From the NCBI RefSeq assembly GCF_023016805.1, contig NZ_JALKCH010000004.1:351954-415953 (forward strand): a stretch of 64,000 bases of DNA, given 5' to 3'. A program made the position numbers and the translations under genes. Shown here in pieces: positions 27,761 to 36,404 of this stretch (position 1 is its first letter; the number at the start of each line of letters is the position of its first letter). The DNA comes from Ancylobacter crimeensis. GTDB lineage: Bacteria; Pseudomonadota; Alphaproteobacteria; Rhizobiales; Xanthobacteraceae. The notes under the pieces are model-generated. The model searched no databases and had not been told where the DNA came from. It saw only the letters and a list, made by a program, of their open reading frames with translations.

Positions 27761-28074
27761 GAGCCAGGAATCGTGGGTTCGGCGGGCGTGGGGGAGGCGG
27801 CCTCGACGGGAGCGGGAGCCGTGGCCGGCATGTCGCGGCGCAACCTAGCCGCAGCCGCGGGCGCGGGCCAGCGCTTCGCCGCCACAGCCCGGGAAAAGCG
27901 CGCGGACACCTGCGGAATGCGTCCGCCCCTGGTCTGGAATTCCTTAAAAAAGCGTCGTCCATCAAGCATTTGCAGGAAAGAGCGCAGGAGACGCATTCTT
28001 TTCCCCGGGGCAATGCTCTAGAACAGGCGCTCTCCTTCCGGCCGGTGACGGTCCCCTGCCAGAGCAGCCCGCGC

Positions 28075-29376
28075 ATGATCGACATCGCCTCCCGCGTCTA
28101 CGCCCACACCTGGAAGATCGACCCGATCGTGCGCTCCGTGCTCGACACGGATTTCTACAAGCTGTTGATGGCGCAGACGATCTATCGCCGCCACCGCGAC
28201 GTGAACGTCACCTTCGGCATCATCAACCGCTCGCACAGCGTGCGGATCGCCGATCTGGTGGACGAGGGGCTGCTGCGCGAGCAGCTCGACCATGTGCGCA
28301 CGCTGGCCCTGACGCGGGGCGAGTCGACCTGGCTGCGCGGCAACATGTTCTACGGCAAGCGCCAGATGTTCGCGCCCGACTTCATCGCCTGGCTGGAGGA
28401 TTTCCGCTTTCCGGCCTACCACCTCGAAAAGCGCGACGGCCAGTATGAGCTGACCTTCGACGGGCCGTGGATCGAGACGACCATGTGGGAGATTCCCGCG
28501 CTCGCCATCATCAACGAGCTGCGCTCGCGCGCCGTGCTGCGGGACATGGGGCGGTTCGAGCTGCAGGTGCTCTATGCCCGCGCCATGACGCGGGTGTGGG
28601 AGAAGGTGGAGCGGTTGCGGGCGCTCGGGGCGCCGGGCGAGGTGAACGTCGCCGATTTCGGCACGCGCCGCCGCCACAGCTTCCTGTGGCAGGACTGGTG
28701 CGTGCAGGCCATGATGGAAGGGCTCGGCGCCGGCTTCCTCGGCACCTCCAACTGCCTGATCGCGCTGCGCCGCGAGGTGGAGGCGACCGGCACCAACGCT
28801 CATGAACTGCCCATGGTCTATGCCGCGCTGGCCGATGACGATGCCGGCCTCGCCGCCGCGCCCTATCGCGTGCTGGCCGACTGGCAGGAGGATTATGACG
28901 GCAATCTGCGCGTCCTGCTTCCGGACACCTACGGCACCACCGGCTTCCTCGCCGACGCTCCCGAATGGGTGTCGCGCTGGACCGGCATCCGCATCGACAG
29001 CAAGGATCCGATCGAGGGCGGGGAGGAGGCGATCCGCTGGTGGAGCTCGCGCGGGGAAGACCCGCAGACCAAGCTCGCGATCTTCTCCGACGGGCTGGAC
29101 ATCGATGACATCGAGCGCATCTGGCGGCATTTCCACGGGCGGATGCGGATGGGCTTCGGCTGGGGCACGCTGCTGACCAACGATTTCCGTGGCCTCGCGG
29201 CCGGCGATTCGCTGGGACCCATCTCCATCGTGTGCAAGGTCATTTCGGCGGACGGGCGGCCGGCGGTGAAGCTTTCCGACAATCCCACCAAGGCGATGGG
29301 CCCTCCCGCGGAGGTCGCGCGCTATCGGCGGGTTTTCGAGGCGCCGGAACCGGTTGCGCGCCCGGTGCTGGTTTAG
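28075..29376 (+). CDS. pncB: nicotinate phosphoribosyltransferase
   Basis: Makes nicotinate mononucleotide from nicotinate and PRPP with ATP, in NAD salvage. 433 residues from the ATG at 28075. Family motifs are [14 protein letters not shown] near the start, [30 protein letters not shown] and [14 protein letters not shown]. An upstream in-frame ATG at 27970 would add 35 residues without family support. The ribosome binding site before 28075 is weak, so a nearby GTG could be used instead. Divergent from murJ with a ~310-nt gap upstream that shows no clear signal. Confidence 0.92.
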   Translation: MIDIASRVYAHTWKIDPIVRSVLDTDFYKLLMAQTIYRRHRDVNVTFGIINRSHSVRIADLVDEGLLREQLDHVRTLALTRGESTWLRGNMFYGKRQMFAPDFIAWLEDFRFPAYHLEKRDGQYELTFDGPWIETTMWEIPALAIINELRSRAVLRDMGRFELQVLYARAMTRVWEKVERLRALGAPGEVNVADFGTRRRHSFLWQDWCVQAMMEGLGAGFLGTSNCLIALRREVEATGTNAHELPMVYAALADDDAGLAAAPYRVLADWQEDYDGNLRVLLPDTYGTTGFLADAPEWVSRWTGIRIDSKDPIEGGEEAIRWWSSRGEDPQTKLAIFSDGLDIDDIERIWRHFHGRMRMGFGWGTLLTNDFRGLAAGDSLGPISIVCKVISADGRPAVKLSDNPTKAMGPPAEVARYRRVFEAPEPVARPVLV

Positions 29377-29456
29377 TGGGCCGGATCGTTTGCCGGGATA
29401 TGGCAGCGAGCCACAATCTCGGCTAAGACTTGCCGCAATTAATTTTAACGATAAAG

Positions 29457-29486
29457 TCACCATGTTGCCGTTCAGCAACAATGTGA
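29457..29486. promoter_or_regulatory. inverted repeat upstream of the SH3-domain gene
   Basis: Arms at 29457-29468 and 29475-29486 match at 10 of 12 positions around a 6-nt loop (core GTTGC / GCAAC). It lies ~85 nt before the start and follows an AT-rich stretch (29437-29456). It could be an operator or a terminator for pncB. No T-tract follows. Confidence 0.4.
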
Positions 29487-29571
29487 CTTCTTGGAAACAG
29501 TGCGTCAGGTGAATGTGGCGGGCGCCGGCCCGTCGGATCCCGGTCCTTCGGCTCTGAGTGAGTGAGTGTGC

Positions 29572-31191
29572 ATGCCGAGTGCTCTGGAACACGACAGCCC
29601 CGCCGATCTCGGTCCCCTACAGGGCCCCGGTCGCGTATCGTCCCCGGCCGAGCGCATGAGAGCGTCGGGCTCCAGGGTTTCGACGGCCAAGGCTCCGATT
29701 TCTCTGGCGCCGGTTTCCGGTGCGCCGGTTTCTCTTGCTGCGGAGGAGGTGATGAGTGCCGCTCCTGCCCGTACATCCGCACCGAGCCGCGCCGAGCCTG
29801 TCCGCCCCGAACCGCAGCCGGCCGAGGCGCCGGATGCTTCCTCCCCGCGGCGCTCGCTCTCCGCACAGGCCGCCCGCATCGCCGCCGAGCTGAGGGACCC
29901 CGTCGCCCGCCCGGCTTCCGAGCGTCCGCGTGGCGCCGCGAGCGAGCGGCTGATGGCCGAGCGGATCGCGGTCGACAGCCTTCTGTCCGCCGGCGGCCTT
30001 GCGCGCCCGGAGAACAGCCGCGCCGCCGCTGAGCGAGCGGCCCGCGAACGTCGCGCCCCGGCCGAGGCCACCTATGGCCTGCGTGGTGCGCTGGACGGGC
30101 AGAACGCGGCCCAGGCTCCGCGCTCCGGCGCGGCGCAGGCGGTGAGCCTGCTGCGTCCTTCCGCTCCGGCGGGCACCGCCTATGCGAGCCGCGCCGAGGC
30201 ATTTCCGGCTGGCGTGCCGGCGTCCGTCGAGGGCGCCGCGCGCTTCGGGTTGCGGCCCGGCGGACGTGACGAGGCCGATGATTCCAAAGCCGTGGTCCGT
30301 CGTGCCCAGCGCCGCAAGAGCGGGTCGCAGACCTTCACCTGGCAGCGCTTCGCCGTGCTCGCTCTCGTGGTGGCGATCGCGGGTGGCGCGGGCATCGTGC
30401 TGCAGTCCCTTGCCTCCCGCAATGACGATATGGCTGAGACGGGACCGGCCTCCGGCCAGCTCGTCGCCTCGAACGTCGTGAATTCCGGCGATCTCGCGCG
30501 GGCGCAGCAGCCTCCGGTTCGGCAGGCCGCCCCCTATACGCCAGTGCAGCCGGGCGCAGCCGCGTCATCAGGCTCGACGTCTTCCGGCCCGGCGGCTTCG
30601 GCCGTACCGCCGCGGGGTGCCGCCGCCCAGCCCGCCGCGCAGCCCGCAGAGGCTCCGGCACAGACGCTCGCCGATGCGGAGCCGCCGATCGGCCGCGCAG
30701 GCTCCGACGCGGCGGTTGAGGACACCGGCGCGGGTTCGGGCGCGGCAAATGCAGGCGCGGCGGGCGATTCCGGGGGCGGCGCGAGCGTCGCCACCCTGCC
30801 GCAGACCGCCCCTCTGCCGAAGCAGAAGCCGAAGATCGCAGCGGTTGCGCCGCCGTCGCCGAGGCCGAGCACGGCCACGGCCTTCGCGGCGCCCACCAGC
30901 ATCGCCGCCAACACCCCGGTCGCCAACGCCGAGCCCACCGAGCCGGACGCGGCGGACGCGGCCGATTCCCCCGACGCCGATGCCGGCGCCGCGCCGGCGT
31001 CCGGTGCGAACTCGGGTCCCGGCACCGTGCGCCGAACCGTGACCGTGCGTGCTGCGCCCGGCGGGGCATCGATCGGCGTGCTGCGGCCCGGCCAGAAGGT
31101 TTCGGTCGTCTCCTGCGATAGCTGGTGCCGCATCGAGTTCGACGGCAAGACCGGCTACATCTTCAAGAGCTTCGTTTCGGTCGGCGGCTGA
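29572..31191 (+). CDS. single-pass membrane protein with C-terminal bacterial SH3 domain
   Basis: 539 residues. The N-terminal ~255 are disordered, Ala/Pro/Arg-rich and probably cytoplasmic. One membrane helix follows (about 259-280, AVLALVVAIAGGAGIVLQSL), then ~200 residues of Ala/Pro-rich linker, and an SH3b domain at about 482-539 (TVTVRAAPGGASIGVLRPGQ ... SFVSVGG). Periplasmic SH3b domains commonly bind cell wall or peptides. The layout suggests an envelope protein spanning the periplasm. I do not recognise a named family. The GTG at 29566 two codons upstream is an alternative start. Confidence 0.8.
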   Translation: MPSALEHDSPADLGPLQGPGRVSSPAERMRASGSRVSTAKAPISLAPVSGAPVSLAAEEVMSAAPARTSAPSRAEPVRPEPQPAEAPDASSPRRSLSAQAARIAAELRDPVARPASERPRGAASERLMAERIAVDSLLSAGGLARPENSRAAAERAARERRAPAEATYGLRGALDGQNAAQAPRSGAAQAVSLLRPSAPAGTAYASRAEAFPAGVPASVEGAARFGLRPGGRDEADDSKAVVRRAQRRKSGSQTFTWQRFAVLALVVAIAGGAGIVLQSLASRNDDMAETGPASGQLVASNVVNSGDLARAQQPPVRQAAPYTPVQPGAAASSGSTSSGPAASAVPPRGAAAQPAAQPAEAPAQTLADAEPPIGRAGSDAAVEDTGAGSGAANAGAAGDSGGGASVATLPQTAPLPKQKPKIAAVAPPSPRPSTATAFAAPTSIAANTPVANAEPTEPDAADAADSPDADAGAAPASGANSGPGTVRRTVTVRAAPGGASIGVLRPGQKVSVVSCDSWCRIEFDGKTGYIFKSFVSVGG

Positions 31192-31291
31192 TCCGGCCTG
31201 TGACCCCGCTGCCGGACACGAGTGCACAGGCCTGTCTGTGCATCGCGTGTGACGGATTGTTCAAATTTTTGGCGACATGGTCTAAAGACAT

Positions 31292-31324
31292 CCTCTCCAC
31301 TCTGTAATCGTTCCAGTGGAGAGG
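31292..31324 (+). promoter_or_regulatory. perfect inverted repeat upstream of the GT25 gene
   Basis: CCTCTCCACT (31292-31301) and AGTGGAGAGG (31315-31324) are a perfect 10-bp repeat with a 13-nt loop, ending 48 nt before the start. Another hairpin, TGCACAG (31223-31229) with CTGTGCA (31236-31242), lies upstream and may end the SH3 gene. Either an operator or an RNA hairpin in the leader is possible. Confidence 0.5.
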
Positions 31325-31372
31325 TGGGCGCCCCTGGCCGTTGCGTTCGGGGACGTCATCGGTCGGTGCCGC

Positions 31373-32212
31373 ATGAAGTGCTATCTCATCAACCTCGATC
31401 GTTCGCCCGAGCGACTCGCCGTCATGCGCGCGCGTTTCGGCGCGCTCGGCCTCGGCTTCGAGCGCGTGCCGGCGATCGATGGCGTCAGGACCGAATTGCC
31501 GCCCGCCTTCTTCCTGAAGCCCGACGGCAGCGTGCGTCGCCCGCTGGCGCCGAGCGAACTCGGCTGCTTCTACAGCCATTATGAATGCTGGCAGCGCATC
31601 GCCGCGGGCGAGGATCCCTATGGCGCCATCTTCGAGGATGACGTGGTCTTCGCGCAGGGGGCGGCCGCCCTGCTTGCCGATGATGGCTGGATTCCCGCCG
31701 GCACCGACGGCGTGAAGATCGAGACCATGTTCCAGCAGGCGCTGATCGACCGCCATGCCGTCCCGCTGCCGGGGGGCTTCAGCCTGGCGCGGCTGCTGCA
31801 CGAGCATTATGGCGCGGCGGCCTATATTCTCTCGCGTGATTTCGCGGTGCATCTGGTCGCCCATTTCGCCACGCCCACCATGCCGAACGACCATGTGGTG
31901 TTCGGCCCTGAGGCGGGTTTCCTCGAAACGCGCCGCATCCTCCAGCTCACGCCGGCGGTGGCGATACAGGAGCGGCTCCTGGAAAAGCCGACGCCGGACG
32001 AGGCGGGCAGCCTGCTCGAGATCGAGCGCATGGGTGCCGGCGCGGTGTCGGCGCGCAAGGGCCTGCGTCGCGTGCTGCGCAACCTGTCCCGCCCGGTAGA
32101 AGAGCTGGTGCGTCGCCTTCAGGGGCGTCCGCGCGGCTATCGTGGAAAGCCGCCATCCTTCGCCCGCTGCGCCGTCATTCCCTTCGGCACGCTGCGTCGC
32201 CGCCCGCGCTGA
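31373..32212 (+). CDS. glycosyltransferase family 25 (LPS-type)
   Basis: 279 residues. The start KCYLINLDRSPERLAVM is the GT25 hallmark, followed by RVPAIDGV and the acidic motif AIFEDDVVF near residue 88. GT25 enzymes add galactose, glucose or related sugars to lipopolysaccharide or lipooligosaccharide core. The lipid A genes gnnA and gnnB start 146 nt downstream, so a role in LPS assembly is likely. The ATG at 31373 fits the family start. The in-frame ATG at 31316 lies within the inverted repeat and is rejected. Confidence 0.87.
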   Translation: MKCYLINLDRSPERLAVMRARFGALGLGFERVPAIDGVRTELPPAFFLKPDGSVRRPLAPSELGCFYSHYECWQRIAAGEDPYGAIFEDDVVFAQGAAALLADDGWIPAGTDGVKIETMFQQALIDRHAVPLPGGFSLARLLHEHYGAAAYILSRDFAVHLVAHFATPTMPNDHVVFGPEAGFLETRRILQLTPAVAIQERLLEKPTPDEAGSLLEIERMGAGAVSARKGLRRVLRNLSRPVEELVRRLQGRPRGYRGKPPSFARCAVIPFGTLRRRPR

Positions 32213-32358
32213 GGGCGCAGCGTCATCGCCTTTTCGTGTAACAGGGCGCAGCAATTCTTGATGTGCGTTGCAGCGCGGCAACGGTTCCACGGCTCGCATG
32301 CGGCTGGCCCGCGTGCTAGAGGGCCCCGGGCGGTTAGGATCATACGAGGAGCAGAGCC

Positions 32359-33342
32359 ATGGCTCAAAGCGCAGTTCCCGCGGCCCGCGCGCCGGTGCGT
32401 GTCGGTGTCGTCGGCGTCGGCGTCATGGGGGCCAACCACGCCCGTGTGCTGGCCGACCTTCCCGGCGCGACGCTGGCGGGCATTGCCGATCCCGACGCCG
32501 CGCAGGCCGAAAAGGTCGCCGGCCTGCTGGGCTGCACCGCAGTGCCGGATGTCGGCGCGCTGATCGCGCTCGGCGTCGATGCCGTGGTCGTGGCCGCCCC
32601 GACCCATCTGCACCACGCCGTCGCGCTGGCGGCGATCGCCGCCGGCAAGCACGTGCTGGTGGAAAAGCCGATCGCCCCCACGGTCGCCGAGGCCGAGGAC
32701 ATCGTCGCCGCCGCAAAGGCCGCCGGCGTCACGCTGATGGTCGGTCATGTCGAGCGCTTCAACCCGGCGGTGGCCGCGATCAAGGCGGCGATCCGGGGTG
32801 AGGAGATCCTCTCCATCGGCATCACCCGCGTCGGCCCGTTCCCGCCCCGCATGTCCAATGTCGGCGTGGTGATCGACCTCGCGGTGCACGACATCGACCT
32901 GATCTGCCATTTCACCGGCTCGCACATCGCCGAGGTGCAGCCGCAGGTGAAGGCGGCGGTAGCGGACCGCGAGGACATCGCGCTGCTTCAGTTCCGCACC
33001 GGCAATGGCGTGCTCGCCCACATCAACACCAACTGGCTGACGCCCTTCAAGGCGCGCACGGTGCATGTGGCGACCCGCAACAAATACGTCACCGGCGACC
33101 TGCTGACCCGCCAGGTGACCGAGTGCTTCGACTACAAGCCCGATGGCAGCTATTCCATGCGCCATCTGCCCGTCGCCTATGCCGAACCGCTGCGGGTGGA
33201 ACTCTCCCGCTTCCTCGAGGCGATCCGCACCGGCGAGGCGCCCGACGTGACCGGCGAGGACGGCGTCTCCGCCATTGCCACCGCTATTCGCTGCCTGCCG
33301 GGCGCGGAGCCCGCGCCGCTTCGCATCCGTGCCGCCGGCTGA
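32359..33342 (+). CDS. gnnA: Gfo/Idh/MocA dehydrogenase, probably UDP-GlcNAc 3-dehydrogenase
   Basis: 327-residue NAD-dependent sugar oxidoreductase. The Rossmann start is GVVGVGVMGANHARVLADLP, the family motif is KHVLVEKPIAPTVAEAE and the active-site block has AVHDIDLICHFTG. It precedes a DegT-type aminotransferase by 12 nt. The pair matches GnnA-GnnB, which turn UDP-GlcNAc into UDP-GlcNAc3N so that lipid A carries amide-linked acyl chains at position 3. This lipid A type is known in many Hyphomicrobiales. The specific activity is inferred from pairing and context. AGGAGCAGAGCC precedes the ATG. Confidence 0.8.
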   Translation: MAQSAVPAARAPVRVGVVGVGVMGANHARVLADLPGATLAGIADPDAAQAEKVAGLLGCTAVPDVGALIALGVDAVVVAAPTHLHHAVALAAIAAGKHVLVEKPIAPTVAEAEDIVAAAKAAGVTLMVGHVERFNPAVAAIKAAIRGEEILSIGITRVGPFPPRMSNVGVVIDLAVHDIDLICHFTGSHIAEVQPQVKAAVADREDIALLQFRTGNGVLAHINTNWLTPFKARTVHVATRNKYVTGDLLTRQVTECFDYKPDGSYSMRHLPVAYAEPLRVELSRFLEAIRTGEAPDVTGEDGVSAIATAIRCLPGAEPAPLRIRAAG

Positions 33343-33354
33343 GGATTGGAACCC

Positions 33355-34509
33355 ATGACCTCGCATGTGACGACCAAGGCCGCCCCCATTCCCTTCATCG
33401 ACATCGTGGGCCAACGCGCGCGGCTCGGCAGCAGGATCGACGAGGCGGTGACGCGGGTGCTGACCCATTGCCGCTTCGTGAACGGGCCGGAAGTGACGGA
33501 GCTGGAGACGAAGCTCGCCGCCTTCGCGGGGGCGAAGCACGCCATTTCCTGCTCCAGCGGCACCGATGCGCTGGCGATGATCCTGATGGCGTGGGGCGTG
33601 AAGGCGGGGGACGCGGTGTTCTGCCCGGCCTTCACCTTCTGCGCCACCGCCGAGGTGGTGCCCTATGTCGGCGCGACGCCGGTCTTCGTCGACGTGCTGC
33701 CCGACACCTTCAACATGGACCCGGAAAGCCTGAAGGCGGCCATCCTGGTGGCGAAGCGCGAGGGGCTGAACCCGAGCGCGGTGATCCCGGTCGACCTGTT
33801 CGGCCAGCCCGCCGACCTCGACGCCATTCTCGCCATCGCCGCCGAGAACGGGCTGAAGGTGCTGTGCGACACCGCGCAGGGCTTCGGCGCCACCTGGAAT
33901 GGCCGGCAGACCGGCTCCTTCGGCGATGCCACCGCCACCAGCTTCTTCCCGGCCAAGCCGCTTGGCTGCTATGGCGACGGCGGTGCGGTGTTCACCGATG
34001 ACGACGACCTCGTGCCGGTGCTCAAGAGCGTGCGCGAGCACGGGCAGGGCGTCGACAAATATGAGAATGTCCGCATCGGCATGACCGGCCGGCTCGACAC
34101 CATCCAGGCGGCGGTGCTGCTGGAAAAGCTCGCCATCTTCGAGGAGGAGATCGCCGCCCGCGACGCCGCCGCCCGCCGCTACAACGCGGCATTGGGCGAT
34201 GTGTGCACGGTGCCGGTGGTCGATCCGCGCGCGACCTCGGTGTGGGCGCAGTACACGATCAAGCTGCCGCATGGCGTGCGTGACGGCCTCGCCGCGGCTT
34301 TGCAGGCCGAGGGCGTGCCCACGGCGGTCTATTACCGCATCCCGATGCACCGCCAGCCGGCTTATGCGCACTATCCCGCCGCCGGCAACGGACTGCCGGT
34401 CAGCGAACAACTGTCAGGCGAGGTCATCAGCCTGCCGATGCACGCCTATCTCGACGCGCCGACGCAGGACCGCGTGATCGCGGCGGTGCGGCGCGCGCTG
34501 GGAAAATGA
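33355..34509 (+). CDS. gnnB: DegT/DnrJ/EryC1 aminotransferase, probably GnnB
   Basis: 384-residue PLP aminotransferase of nucleotide-linked keto-sugars. FVNGPEVTELETKLAAFAG and ISCSSGTDALAMILMAWG are family blocks. The PLP lysine is Lys201 in SFFPAKPLGCYGDGGAV. It would aminate the 3-keto sugar made by the preceding dehydrogenase to give UDP-GlcNAc3N. The pairing supports this over O-antigen amino-sugar synthesis, which uses the same fold. The ATG at 33355 is preferred to the TTG at 33346. A strong terminator follows. Confidence 0.82.
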   Translation: MTSHVTTKAAPIPFIDIVGQRARLGSRIDEAVTRVLTHCRFVNGPEVTELETKLAAFAGAKHAISCSSGTDALAMILMAWGVKAGDAVFCPAFTFCATAEVVPYVGATPVFVDVLPDTFNMDPESLKAAILVAKREGLNPSAVIPVDLFGQPADLDAILAIAAENGLKVLCDTAQGFGATWNGRQTGSFGDATATSFFPAKPLGCYGDGGAVFTDDDDLVPVLKSVREHGQGVDKYENVRIGMTGRLDTIQAAVLLEKLAIFEEEIAARDAAARRYNAALGDVCTVPVVDPRATSVWAQYTIKLPHGVRDGLAAALQAEGVPTAVYYRIPMHRQPAYAHYPAAGNGLPVSEQLSGEVISLPMHAYLDAPTQDRVIAAVRRALGK

Positions 34510-34556
34510 GAGACGCCGGCTGAGGATCTGATTCCGAAAGCCTCTCCAACTCATTG

Positions 34557-34594
34557 AAAAGGGCCGGTCTTCGGGTCGGCCCTTTTGCGTTTTG
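34557..34594 (+). terminator. strong bidirectional intrinsic terminator
   Basis: AAAAGGGCCG (34557-34566) pairs perfectly with CGGCCCTTTT (34577-34586) around a TTCG-containing loop, followed by GCGTTTTG. It ends the gnnAB transcript. It can also serve the convergent dehydratase gene that stops at 34597. Confidence 0.9.
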
Positions 34595-34596
34595 CC

Positions 34597-35604
34597 TCAG
34601 AGCTTGCCGGCCATGGTGAGGCAGGTGGCGAAGGTTGCGGCGTCGACATTGCCGCCCGAGAGCACGATCGCCGCTGTCTTGCCGGCAAGGTCCAGCCGGC
34701 CCGCCAGCACCGCCGCCAGCGCTACCGCGCCGCCCGGCTCGACCACGATCTTGGCCTCCTCGAAGGCGAAGGCGACGGCGCGCGCAACCTCTGCATCGCT
34801 CGCCGCCACCCCGTTGCCGACGATGCGGGACGAGATCTGGAAGGTCAGTGCGCCCGGCGTCGCGGCCAGCAGCGCGTCGCAGAACGAGCCGGTGGCCTGC
34901 GCATTGCTCTCGCGCCGCCCGCTCTGGAAGGAGCGGGCATGGTCGTCGAAGCCCGCCGGCTCGGCGGTGTAGATCTGCGCATGGGGGAACGCTTCCTTCA
35001 CCGCGAGCGCGATGCCGGAGGCGAGGCCGCCGCCCGAGGCATTGGCGATCACCACGTCGGGCGCGAGGCCGAGCATGGTCATGTCCTGCGCGATCTCGAG
35101 GCCGACCGTGCCCTGTCCTGCCATCACGAAGCGGTCGTCATAGGGGGCGACGAAGGTGGCGCCGCGCTCGGTCGCGATGGCATGGGCGATGGCGTCGCGG
35201 TCGTCCACGCCGCGCTCATAGCTGACGACCTCGGCGCCGAAGGCGAGGGTGCGCGTGCGCTTCAGCGCCGGGGCGTCGCTGGGCATCACGATCACCGAGC
35301 GCATGCCGAGCATGGTCGCAGCCGCCGCGACGCCCTGCGCGTGATTGCCGGAGGAACAGGCCACCACGCCGCCCGCGCGCTCCGCCTCCGGGATGCGGGA
35401 GATGCGGTTATAAGCGCCGCGGAACTTGAAGGAGCCGGTGCGCTGCAGCGGTTCCGGCTTCAGGAAGATGCGCCCGCCGGTCAGCGCGTCGAGCGCCGGG
35501 CAGGCGAGAAGCGGCGTGCGCACCGCGACCGGGGCGAGCCGCTCGGCGGCCGCGATCACGTCGGCATAGGTCGGAAGCTGGGCGGCGTCGGTCGGGCTGG
35601 TCAT
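34597..35604 (-). CDS. threonine/serine dehydratase-like PLP enzyme
   Basis: 335 residues of the fold II PLP family. The PLP lysine is Lys60 in RTGSFKFRGAYNR, and the Gly-rich phosphate loop is in NASGGGLASGIAL. VACSSGNHAQGVAAAATMLG is the substrate Ser-x-Gly-Asn-His motif. The lack of a C-terminal ACT domain makes it the short, catabolic type, giving 2-oxobutyrate or pyruvate plus ammonia. Serine racemase or hydroxyaspartate dehydratase share these motifs, so the substrate is not settled. It lies downstream of the XRE-cupin gene on the same strand, which may regulate it. Confidence 0.85.
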   Translation of the reverse strand: MTSPTDAAQLPTYADVIAAAERLAPVAVRTPLLACPALDALTGGRIFLKPEPLQRTGSFKFRGAYNRISRIPEAERAGGVVACSSGNHAQGVAAAATMLGMRSVIVMPSDAPALKRTRTLAFGAEVVSYERGVDDRDAIAHAIATERGATFVAPYDDRFVMAGQGTVGLEIAQDMTMLGLAPDVVIANASGGGLASGIALAVKEAFPHAQIYTAEPAGFDDHARSFQSGRRESNAQATGSFCDALLAATPGALTFQISSRIVGNGVAASDAEVARAVAFAFEEAKIVVEPGGAVALAAVLAGRLDLAGKTAAIVLSGGNVDAATFATCLTMAGKL

Positions 35605-35696
35605 CGGGATCTTCCGGCGGATGAGGCAAGGGATGTGTTCGATTTTTCAAGGCGCTGGTGCCAGGAGCAGAAACGGTGATTCCGCCGGCCCGGCGT

Positions 35697-36317
35697 TCAG
35701 TCGAGCACCGCGGCCTTCAACAGGCACACCATGGTGGCGTGGGCGATCTCGCCGCCGGTGTTGCGGATCACATGCCGGCGGTCGCAGCGGTAGCGCAGAG
35801 TCTCGCCAGCGCGGGCAACCTCGATGACGTCGCCGCATTCCACCTGCAACTCGCCGGAGATGACCGACAGACATTCGATCGAGCCGCGCTGGTGGCCGTC
35901 GGAGACGAGCTCGCCGGCTGGCTCTGCGACGAAGTCGAACCATTGCAGCCATTCCACCGTCTTGATCCAGCCGGTGATGGTGAGGCGGCACTTGCCGTCC
36001 TCGGACAGAAGCATGGGCGTGTCGGCGCGGGTCAGGTGCTCGACGAAGGGCTCGTCGTCGGTCGCCGCGAGGAAACGCTCGATCGACATGTCGAGCGCCT
36101 GCGACAGCCGCCAGACGGTCGCGAGCGTCGGGTTGGTCTCGTTGCGCTCGATCTGGCTGATGATCGACTTGGCGACGCCGGACTGCTCGGCAAGTTCGGA
36201 AAGCGAGAGGTTGTACGCCTTGCGCAGCCGCTGCACGGTGCGGCCGAGCTGGCCGGTGATGGCCTGCGCGCCGGCTTCCATGCCGCCCCGGTCGACGATC
36301 CGCGTGCGGCCCGACAT
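35697..36317 (-). CDS. XRE-family regulator with cupin sensor domain
   Basis: 205 residues. An N-terminal XRE helix-turn-helix (about 25-81) contains LSLSELAEQSGVAKSIISQI and NPTLATVWRLSQAL. A C-terminal cupin barrel (about 130-200) includes GELQVECGDVIEVARAGETL. Such proteins sense small metabolites and often repress neighbouring amino-acid or amine genes. The dehydratase gene begins 92 nt downstream on the same strand and is a plausible target. AGGGAGAAAGC precedes the ATG at 36317. An ATG at 36347 lacks this support. Confidence 0.9.
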   Translation of the reverse strand: MSGRTRIVDRGGMEAGAQAITGQLGRTVQRLRKAYNLSLSELAEQSGVAKSIISQIERNETNPTLATVWRLSQALDMSIERFLAATDDEPFVEHLTRADTPMLLSEDGKCRLTITGWIKTVEWLQWFDFVAEPAGELVSDGHQRGSIECLSVISGELQVECGDVIEVARAGETLRYRCDRRHVIRNTGGEIAHATMVCLLKAAVLD

Positions 36318-36404
36318 GCTTTCTCCCTCGCTTGGTTGAGCGGGCAAGATAGTTCATGCCGGCCGTATCGCAATGCGCCGTTCGGCCTGCGGTCTGTGGA
36401 TCGC

